Positions 5,632 through 10,795 of a DNA stretch of 10,795 nucleotides are shown here, one piece after another. The notes beneath the pieces are model-generated. The model saw only the letters and a list, made by a program, of their open reading frames with translations. It was not told the DNA's origin and did no database searches. Position numbers and translations under genes: made by a program. Every line of letters starts with the position of its first letter. The first letter of the stretch is position 1. The stretch is from positions 1 to 10,795 of the forward strand of contig DASVWH010000097.1 of NCBI GenBank assembly GCA_036389715.1, read 5' to 3'. The DNA comes from DASVWH01 sp036389715 (GTDB lineage: Bacteria > Acidobacteriota > Blastocatellia > Pyrinomonadales > Pyrinomonadaceae).

Positions 5632-7236
5632 TTATGAGTTCACATCAGCGCGATATGCAGGTGGCCCGTTCGACCGATTGCTCCCAGGGTCCGGAGTCTC
5701 CGCGCCGACGGAAGGGATGTCAGTGACGGGTTTACGAGGCTGCTGCTCAACGGCATCCTGGCCGACCGTCTTTCGGGCGGCCTGATTGTTATCAATCCAG
5801 CCACGGTCATACTCAAAGGCGGCGTTCATGTTTTTTATGCGTTGCGTCTGTGCGTCGCGCAGCTCCTCGGAGGCACGCAGCTCGGCGAACCTGACGAGCA
5901 CGCGCGCCGCGATCCCTCTGGCCTGTAAGGCGAGAGTGAACATTCTGCTGAGCAAAGTCTCGCCTGGATGCTGGACGACCTTGATGCCGGAAGTGAACGC
6001 TTCCCACTGCCGGTTAGCGTGGGTCTCGCTTACCGCTTCGTTGCTGCCCATCAGGAAGGGCATCGTCTTCAGTGCGCGCGTAACCATCCTGTCGAGCGCG
6101 CGGAAGAGCCCATCCATCGCGCCGAGGCTCGAAGAGTTCATCGCGCTTATCGGCCGGTTCATCGTCACGCTCTCGTCGTGCATAAAAGCATCATCGGGGT
6201 CCAGACTCTGATAAACCTTCTCGACCTCGGCGAATGCGTCCTTCAGGAACTGATCCGTTTTCTCTGAGTCGTCCTTGATGTCCGCAGGTATATGCGACAG
6301 GATTTTCTCAAGATCGACGGTGATGTCGTATCTCGGGTAGCCCTGCTGCTGGACGACACGCTTGAGGTCATGCAGTATGGCCATCAGGAACAAAGAGGCG
6401 AAGATAGCCGGATGGGCCAGGGCGCGCCCGTAAGGGCTGCCCGGCAGCGGGTGGATCGGGATGTAACAGATCGTCGGCCCGTCGAGTGGCACGAACTGCC
6501 CTGACTGCATCTGGCCGAGCTGAGCGATAGGACCTCGATCTTCGTCCTCTATTACCCTGAACCTGACAGTGCCGGCATCGGGCGTCACCAGGTCAATCGG
6601 CATCCGTCCCGTCTTATCGAGCACCAGCTCCGCGAAGAAGGCCCCGCGCATGAACGGCCCCATGAAGAGTCTGCTGATCACCACGTCCATCGAGCCATAC
6701 AGTTCTTCGAGTCGCGCGATGAATTCATTGAGGGCCGCCTGCGCTTTATCGTCAACATCATCGTCATTCTTCGAGTTGACCTTTAACGCTTTGGCGGTGA
6801 AGCCGGGGTTACAGAAGAGCTGGTAGTTCCACAGCGCGCTCGACACTTCGGGCGAAGCATCGACGAGCAGCTCGAGCAGCTTGGTTGGAGAAAGCGTGTC
6901 GAGCATCTTCGACGTGAATTTACCGGCGCGCAAGCTGCGAAAGTAAGGGTCCGAGGAGAGCGGGGCCAGGAGGGTGAGCCCTCCCGAGAGCATGTTGCTG
7001 AAAGGATATTCCGACGTGCGCCGGCCTCCGACGAGAGTAGAGCCTGGAGAGTAGACCGCCTGTGACGAGCCGGACGTGCGACGGACCTCCGGCGTTGTCG
7101 CGCCGCCTATGGCTGCTCGGGCCTGAGATGTGGCCTCTCCGGTGGAGACGGCAGCACCATCATCTGCATCCGAGGATGCCAGGCGAATCTCCGGCAACCA
7201 CGGCAGCCACGCTCGAACTCTCTCGTATACGCCCAT
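5632..7236 (-). CDS. Portal protein
   Basis: A 534-residue protein of typical portal length, encoded directly after the large terminase. Portals form the dodecameric ring at one capsid vertex through which DNA is pumped, and to which the neck attaches. Visible: a polar, disordered N-terminus (about 20-75), then the body with SPEVSSALWNYQLFCNPG (128-145), a typical portal start of domain; a mixed beta region with LVTPDAGTVRFRV (216-228) and GPTICYIPIHPLPGSPYGRALAHPAI (253-278), the characteristic 'p.spyG.s.l' block where the crown/stem begins; a helix-rich segment (280-345); and a C-terminal helical crown-like part with RALKTMPFLMGSNEA (387-401). A low-complexity Pro/Gly/Asn tail ends the protein. 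The ATG has an AAAGGA site 8 bases upstream. Position and the SPYGRALAHPAI block make portal the best call; I cannot assign the exact subfamily. Confidence 0.86.
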   Translation of the reverse strand: MGVYERVRAWLPWLPEIRLASSDADDGAAVSTGEATSQARAAIGGATTPEVRRTSGSSQAVYSPGSTLVGGRRTSEYPFSNMLSGGLTLLAPLSSDPYFRSLRAGKFTSKMLDTLSPTKLLELLVDASPEVSSALWNYQLFCNPGFTAKALKVNSKNDDDVDDKAQAALNEFIARLEELYGSMDVVISRLFMGPFMRGAFFAELVLDKTGRMPIDLVTPDAGTVRFRVIEDEDRGPIAQLGQMQSGQFVPLDGPTICYIPIHPLPGSPYGRALAHPAIFASLFLMAILHDLKRVVQQQGYPRYDITVDLEKILSHIPADIKDDSEKTDQFLKDAFAEVEKVYQSLDPDDAFMHDESVTMNRPISAMNSSSLGAMDGLFRALDRMVTRALKTMPFLMGSNEAVSETHANRQWEAFTSGIKVVQHPGETLLSRMFTLALQARGIAARVLVRFAELRASEELRDAQTQRIKNMNAAFEYDRGWIDNNQAARKTVGQDAVEQQPRKPVTDIPSVGAETPDPGSNRSNGPPAYRADVNS

Positions 7237-7285
7237 CGGTCTTATCCTTTCATCCCTAAGGATTCAGTAATTTGTCTTCTAACGA

Positions 7286-9106
7286 TTACCCGAGTTTTGG
7301 GTTTCTTACACCGCTGACCATGATGCCGCCGGTCCTCGTCGGCTGCGGCAGGGTCAGTCGTGCGACCAGGTCGTACACGCAGGCGTGAAACAGGTCATCG
7401 CGGTTCTTATGCACCCACTTGGGCATCTCCTGGCCCTCCTGATTCTTGACCATCACGCGTGTGGGCGCTTTCATGTGAACGACGACTTCCGGGTCATTGT
7501 GAATGCTCGCGGGCCAGACCTCGGAGGCGGTCGCCACCATGCTATAGACGGCATCCATGGCCATGTCCCGGTTGATCTGCACGGTATCTTCCACCTTCAG
7601 CGGGTCCGCCTTTTTGACGGCCACCCCGTGCATCTTCTTCTCTTCGGAGCCGGGAAGCCTGAACATCTCGCCCTTGAAATCCGTGTTCGGATAGAATGCC
7701 CGCCGGACCCGGCCCCTGTGTTTATCCGCCCAGGCCTTGATCGCCGTCGGGTCATACGATCCGTCAATGACGGCCTGGCGGACATGAAAGCGCTCCATCA
7801 GCTCGTCGAGCTTCTCGAAGATGCCCCTGTCCTCGTCGTGCGTCAGGGCCCCCATGGCCAGCACGTAGCGCCGTCCGTCCGGGCCTGTCCCGGATACGCG
7901 GTAGTGGTAACGCTTGCCGCCGTCCACGCCGAGAGTCCCGTCGCGCCAGACTACGCCCGCGGGGAGCATGCCATTCGGAAGGCTTACGCTTAACTGCTTG
8001 AGCATCTCGTCCGTGACGGCGCTGTCTTTCGGCGTATAGGGCACGCCGAGGTCCGAGCGGTAGAACTCCGTGACCTGCTCAGGGTCGGTGCTGATCGCGG
8101 CGATAGCCAGCTCCGAGAGTGAGACCGAGGGGAAGCAGAGCGCCGGCACGTGGTAGCCCCGGATACGCGTGATCTCAGGCCTGCGCGCGACCCAGCGGCC
8201 GGGGCCGAAGCGGTCGTCGTCGGAGAGCGTCTGTCGGCAGGAGGGGCAGGCTACCGTAATGGTCGAGCGGTGGATGCTCTCCTCTTCGCGCTCCTTCCAC
8301 TCTTCATAATCCGCCCCCTCAACTTTAACGTCGCGGAAGAAGTCGAGAGAATTCCACCCGTCGCAGCCAGAGCAATGCACCTCCCACTCCTGCTGGTCAG
8401 ACTGGAGGTAGCTCTCGTGTATCCCTTTGTTGGGGAGCGTCGGGGTGGAGAGACGTATCTGGCGCTTGACCTGGCTGTGCCTGAGCCGCTTGACCGCGAG
8501 GGCGACGGCGCGCGGCAGCATCTCGTCATACTCGTCGAAGATGAGCAGGTCGGCCTTGAAGGACTTCAGGGCCTTGGTGGACCATGCCCCGCGAATGTAG
8601 AAATAGCTGTGACCGGCCTTCTTAAAGCCGACATCGTCGAAGTCGGTGAAGAAATCGCCGAGCTTGTCCGATTCGTCCTTGATGCCGCTGATGCGCTCTT
8701 TCGAGAAATCATAGAGAGCGTCCTGGGTCGGAAAGAGATAGCCTACGTTCAGGCCGTCATTGCTCGTCTTCCAGTACCTGGCCCCCACGTCGAGGGCGTG
8801 CAGGGCGCGCGAGATGGCCAGCTCCGAGAGGCCCACCTGCGCAGGCTTCATGATGACTATGAAGGGGTGATCGTCGTCGTATATCTGCTTGAGAGGCTCA
8901 TAGCCGCGGGCGGGCTCCTCAGCCGTGGCGGGCCTGTAATCGAGAGAGAAGGGCCGGCCCTCGATTCGACGGTAGGCCTCGGCCCATACAAGGGGCGGAA
9001 GGTCGCAGACGGGGGTGCTTCCGGCCTCGTCTAAGAGGGCCTGGATATTGAAGTACTCGAGGAGGTCCTGCTTGAGGATCTCAAATGGCGGGGATGTCGC
9101 GCTCAT
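7286..9106 (-). CDS. Terminase large subunit, GpA family
   Basis: The packaging motor: an ATPase that threads DNA through the portal plus a nuclease that cuts genome ends. Numbering is from the ATG at 9106 (606 residues). ATPase: Walker A-like MKPAQVGLSE (86-95), with the deviant P-loop seen in lambda-type GpA; Walker B LLIFDEYDE (187-195, D191-E192); coupling motif STPT (220-223). Two CxxC pairs, C245/C248 and C287/C290, are the zinc-binding pairs typical of GpA proteins (PF05876). Nuclease: LGVDGG (D395), VIDGSYD (D448) and NRDDLFHA (D570/D571, H574) supply the RNase H-like acidic residues. An in-frame TTG at 9115 would add three residues; I prefer the ATG, though its GGAG site is only 3 bases away. 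The 5' end overlaps the small terminase gene, indicating translational coupling. GpA enzymes usually act at cos sites. Confidence 0.94.
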   Translation of the reverse strand: MSATSPPFEILKQDLLEYFNIQALLDEAGSTPVCDLPPLVWAEAYRRIEGRPFSLDYRPATAEEPARGYEPLKQIYDDDHPFIVIMKPAQVGLSELAISRALHALDVGARYWKTSNDGLNVGYLFPTQDALYDFSKERISGIKDESDKLGDFFTDFDDVGFKKAGHSYFYIRGAWSTKALKSFKADLLIFDEYDEMLPRAVALAVKRLRHSQVKRQIRLSTPTLPNKGIHESYLQSDQQEWEVHCSGCDGWNSLDFFRDVKVEGADYEEWKEREEESIHRSTITVACPSCRQTLSDDDRFGPGRWVARRPEITRIRGYHVPALCFPSVSLSELAIAAISTDPEQVTEFYRSDLGVPYTPKDSAVTDEMLKQLSVSLPNGMLPAGVVWRDGTLGVDGGKRYHYRVSGTGPDGRRYVLAMGALTHDEDRGIFEKLDELMERFHVRQAVIDGSYDPTAIKAWADKHRGRVRRAFYPNTDFKGEMFRLPGSEEKKMHGVAVKKADPLKVEDTVQINRDMAMDAVYSMVATASEVWPASIHNDPEVVVHMKAPTRVMVKNQEGQEMPKWVHKNRDDLFHACVYDLVARLTLPQPTRTGGIMVSGVRNPKLG

Positions 9107-9641
9107 TGACTCCAAGTAAGATAAGACCGGCCCGGGCTTCCTCGGGCGTCTTTCCGCTCTCGACCAGCTTTCTGAACATCTTTCCGGCCAGCTCTTTGCT
9201 CTGATCTCCGAGGTTTAAGGGGATGGCTCCGCCGTTCGGGCCGCTGTGCTCGCGCTTGTTGGTAAAGAGCCCACCCACCTCTTTCGCAGCCTGCTCGACC
9301 GTCTGGAGAATAGCGTTGTCGTTTCTGATCTTCGCTTTGCGCTGGCGGTCCAGCACCTCCTGAATCACTTCGAGCCGGTAACGCTGGTGGGCCGCGCCGA
9401 CGGCCGCGGTGTTTTCGAGATAGGCTTTGCGCGTCTCCCAGAAGATCAGCTTCCACTTTTCCGGGAGTCTCTTATCCCACGGAAGCGCCGTCGGGTCGTA
9501 GAACTGGATATGCCTGGGGTCAACCTGGATTCCGATCTCCTCCTCCTCTGCGAGCGCATCGCGCACTTCACTCGGGGTGCGAAAGCAGGCCAGCCCCTGC
9601 ACGATGAAGAGCTTTTGCCTGTCATTGAGCCTTCTTGCCAT
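9081..9641 (-). CDS. Candidate terminase small subunit (DUF2280 family)
   Basis: A 186-residue protein whose N-terminus (LNDRQKLFIVQGLACF, TPSEVRDAL, then VDPRHIQFYDPT, residues 5-51) matches the DUF2280 pattern of phage proteins encoded just ahead of large terminases. The segment looks like a helix-turn-helix: 'f.vq.La.f.tp..v...l' followed by 'v...qv..ydP'. The middle is helical and basic (YRLEVIQEVLDRQRKAKIR, about 88-106), suitable for oligomerisation and DNA contact, and the end (ELAGKMFRKLVESGKTPEEA) may contact the large subunit. The small subunit would recognise the packaging site and load the motor. It overlaps the large terminase gene by about 26-35 bases. No strong ribosome site precedes the ATG; a perfect palindrome (9654-9677) lies 12 bases upstream. 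DUF2280 match is strong; terminase role comes from position and fold. Confidence 0.82.
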   Translation of the reverse strand: MARRLNDRQKLFIVQGLACFRTPSEVRDALAEEEEIGIQVDPRHIQFYDPTALPWDKRLPEKWKLIFWETRKAYLENTAAVGAAHQRYRLEVIQEVLDRQRKAKIRNDNAILQTVEQAAKEVGGLFTNKREHSGPNGGAIPLNLGDQSKELAGKMFRKLVESGKTPEEARAGLILLGVNERDIPAI

Positions 9642-9653
9642 AACTTGAATCCC

Positions 9654-9677
9654 GCAACCTAAAACATTTTAGGTTGC
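9654..9677. promoter_or_regulatory. Perfect 11-bp-arm palindrome ahead of the terminase genes
   Basis: GCAACCTAAAA (9654-9664) and TTTTAGGTTGC (9667-9677) are exact inverted copies around a two-base centre (CA). It fills most of the 42-base spacer between the metallopeptidase stop and the small-terminase start. No T-run follows on the coding strand, so a terminator is unlikely. The symmetry suits a dimeric repressor operator, or a packaging-initiation (cos/pac-like) element near terS. The right arm overlaps a further palindromic octamer, GTTGCAAC (9673-9680). Function is not shown. Confidence 0.5.
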
Positions 9678-9683
9678 AACTTC

Positions 9684-9974
9684 TTAGACGATCCTTAAGC
9701 GGCATACGCCGCACGCGGCGGCCACTGCCGCCGCAGAGATGCGAGGGCCGAGCCTTACTATCTCCAGCAACTCCGGAATGTTGCGCTCGGCCCCCGGTCC
9801 GAAGTCGCGCACGTTACTTAAAAAGCCCGAAAAGTCATGGTCCTTGATCGCATAGATTGGGCGGTTGTCAACTCTGCGGAACCTCGGCTGCTCGTATTCG
9901 TCGACGGCCTGCGCGCAGTGGCAGAGCTCGTGCTTGGCGGTAGAACAGAACTCCAGGTCGCCCGCCTCGAGCAT
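9684..9974 (-). CDS. Phage metallopeptidase, C-terminal part (after frameshift)
   Basis: This 96-residue open frame, starting at an ATG at 9974, carries the second half of the putative phage metallopeptidase family (PF18894-like). It has the zinc-site motif HELCH (residues 15-19), then CAQAVDEYEQPRFRR and IYAIKDHDFSGF, which match the family's 'hElyHc.qe.de.g.p.f...g.pv..i..HD.eef' pattern; the histidine in KDHDF is the likely third ligand. It is in a different frame from the N-terminal part (9818-10321). Adding one C to the CCCC run at 9978-9981 joins the two into a 212-residue protein in which HELCH is at 131-135. No ribosome site supports independent translation from 9974. The role in phage biology is unknown. 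It ends in a Cys-containing hydrophobic tail. Confidence 0.75.
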   Translation of the reverse strand: MLEAGDLEFCSTAKHELCHCAQAVDEYEQPRFRRVDNRPIYAIKDHDFSGFLSNVRDFGPGAERNIPELLEIVRLGPRISAAAVAAACGVCRLRIV

Positions 9975-10321
9975 GTAGGGGCCAGGAGGAAGTCTATCGA
10001 GTGGGCCTCAGGGCCGAACCAGTCCTGCATCTGCGCCTCCCACTTCGCGCGCGCCCATTTGCCGCCGCCGGTGGGAGGCCTCGGCATCTCGGCCGTGCCG
10101 ACGACGGGAACCATCTTTGTGGTGTTGAGGACGTTGGTCCAGAGGGCCGCTATGTGAGCGGAGGCGAGGTGAGCGTGGCCTTCGTCGTACAGGGGCGACT
10201 CCTCGTTGAGGAAGGTTCCCTCGATCCACTCGACGAGCTCAGGGGCGGGCGTGAACGAAGAGCCGGGCTCACGAAGCCCGGCGGGTGGAAGGGGTTTCTG
10301 AAGTGGCAGGATGCGGCTCAT
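9818..10321 (-). CDS. Phage metallopeptidase, N-terminal part (frameshifted)
   Basis: Residues 1-114 of this 167-residue frame match the N-terminal half of the putative phage metallopeptidase family: FLNEESPLYDEGHAHL (38-52), IAALWTNVLN (57-66), VVGTAEMPR (73-81), GGGKWARAKWE (85-95) and SIDFLL (108-113). After residue 114 the sequence turns into Ser/Thr/Arg-rich text with no family likeness, and the family continues in the other frame (9684-9974). As written, this product has no zinc site and would be inactive. The ATG lies 6 bases after the response-regulator stop, so the two are probably co-translated. Explanations: sequencing error in a four-base homopolymer, a true inactivating mutation, or, less likely, ribosomal -1 shifting. 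Confidence 0.75.
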   Translation of the reverse strand: MSRILPLQKPLPPAGLREPGSSFTPAPELVEWIEGTFLNEESPLYDEGHAHLASAHIAALWTNVLNTTKMVPVVGTAEMPRPPTGGGKWARAKWEAQMQDWFGPEAHSIDFLLAPTCSRRATWSSVLPPSTSSATARRPSTNTSSRGSAELTTAQSMRSRTMTFRAF

Positions 10322-10327
10322 TGTCCA

Positions 10328-10735
10328 TCACATCACTGTATCGCTACTCGCTATCGCGTCTCCGGAATTCAGCGCCGCGCTTACCCTGTCGATGAGCAGC
10401 TGCGGATCAAAAGGCTTCTCTATAACACCGGACGCGCCAACGTGCGCGGCATGCGGACGGGTAATGTTATCCATATGTGCCGTGACGAAGATGATTGGCT
10501 GGCTGTGCCCGCGCGCGCGCAGTTCTCCGGCAAGAGTAAATCCGTCCATCTTTGGCATAGAGCCGTCGAGGAGGAAGAGGTCATAATGCTGTTTGGCGAC
10601 TAGCGCCAGGGCTTCCTCTGCGCTCAGAGCGGCGTCGGCCACGTAGCCACCGAAATGCCGAAGGGACATAACGATGATTTCGCTTTCGAGATCGTCGACC
10701 ACCAGGATGCGCTTATTTTGGCTGGCTTTGCACAT
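10328..10735 (-). CDS. Stand-alone CheY-like response regulator (receiver domain)
   Basis: A 135-residue protein that is a single receiver domain with all phosphorylation residues: acidic pair D14/D15 in RILVVDD, phospho-acceptor D57 in DLFLLDGSMPKMDGF, T85 in IIFVTA and K107 in VIEKPF. The last 15 residues are a short polar tail; there is no output domain. It would be phosphorylated by a histidine kinase and signal through protein contact, in the cytoplasm. Its start overlaps the end of an upstream membrane protein by 23 bases, and the metallopeptidase follows by 6 bases, so it sits in the same transcription unit as phage genes. A receiver is unusual in a phage packaging operon. Either the phage carries a signalling gene or the prophage/host boundary lies nearby. 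Family call is firm; the partner kinase is unseen. Confidence 0.93.
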   Translation of the reverse strand: MCKASQNKRILVVDDLESEIIVMSLRHFGGYVADAALSAEEALALVAKQHYDLFLLDGSMPKMDGFTLAGELRARGHSQPIIFVTAHMDNITRPHAAHVGASGVIEKPFDPQLLIDRVSAALNSGDAIASSDTVM

Positions 10736-10795
10736 AATGTATCAGCCATATCAGGCCCCCGACCAAGAGTCCTGCGGCAGTGACCACAGCCGTCA
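10713..10795 (-). CDS. C-terminal tail of a membrane protein (partial)
   Basis: The last 26 codons of a gene entering from the right edge are open and end at TAA (10715-10713). They encode a single hydrophobic helix rich in Ala, Gly, Leu and Val (AAGLLVGGLIWLIHY) followed by a short polar tail VQSQPK, as in a C-terminal transmembrane anchor. It overlaps the response-regulator start by 23 bases. It could be a holin-like or other small phage membrane protein, or part of a sensor; the visible part cannot tell. An open frame this short could be chance, but the amphipathic-free hydrophobic pattern and gene-end overlap argue for a real gene. Confidence 0.5.
   Translation of the reverse strand, partial: TAVVTAAGLLVGGLIWLIHYVQSQPK

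Noticed and set aside
8150..9034. A 294-codon plus-strand open frame opposite the large terminase
   Set aside because: The opposite strand carries Walker, zinc and nuclease motifs in order, so this frame is a by-product of codon bias. The same holds for the long plus-strand frame at 1011-1895.
9974..9985. Programmed -1 ribosomal frameshift in the metallopeptidase
   Set aside because: Slipping at GCC CCT keeps pairing for Pro but not well for Ala, and I see no convincing downstream pseudoknot. A homopolymer indel is simpler. Not excluded.
1..10795. tRNA genes, CRISPR arrays, insertion sequences and attachment sites
   Set aside because: I saw no tRNA-like cloverleaf, no regularly spaced repeats, no transposase or integrase reading frame, and no long terminal repeats in the window.

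Overview
The window is a block of phage head and DNA-packaging genes, either a prophage or a phage contig. Every supported gene lies on the minus strand, so transcription runs from high to low coordinates. The DNA is GC-rich. Most genes are spaced by a few to about 80 bases or overlap slightly, and several have clear Shine-Dalgarno sequences (GGAGG or GAGGAG), so the host is a bacterium. The packaging genes resemble lambda-type phages and the neck genes resemble Mu-type phages, both mostly known from Gram-negative hosts. I cannot name the host from the sequence. No integrase, attachment site, tRNA gene or CRISPR array is visible.

Layout in transcription order. (1) 10795-9684: the C-terminal tail of a membrane protein that enters from outside the window, a stand-alone CheY-like response regulator, and a phage metallopeptidase split by a one-base frameshift. 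(2) 9641-7286: a DUF2280-type candidate small terminase and a GpA-type large terminase, preceded by a perfect 11-bp-arm palindrome. (3) 7236-5632: the portal. (4) 5570-4528: three small accessory genes (an unknown 72-residue protein, a Sec-exported protein and a zinc-ribbon protein), with a structured 160-base non-coding stretch (hairpins, tandem repeat) in their midst. (5) 4528-1404: the prohead protease with a probable nested scaffold protein, a candidate decoration protein and the major capsid protein. (6) 1322-1: an unknown protein, a Mu gp36-like (DUF1320) neck protein, and a gpG-like virion morphogenesis/tail-completion protein cut by the window edge.

How the genes fit together: capsid protein assembles with scaffold on the portal, the protease matures the prohead, the terminase pair packages DNA through the portal, decoration protein stabilises the expanded head, and the gp36-like and gpG-like proteins form the head-tail joint. 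Tail genes would be expected just beyond position 1.

The parts that do not fit a routine morphogenetic operon are the response regulator, the frameshifted metallopeptidase, the inserted exported/zinc-ribbon pair with its structured leader, a zinc-knuckle-like insertion in the protease, the internal start for a scaffold, and the palindrome beside the terminase genes. I do not see a clear, wholly new multi-gene system. These are the places worth checking.
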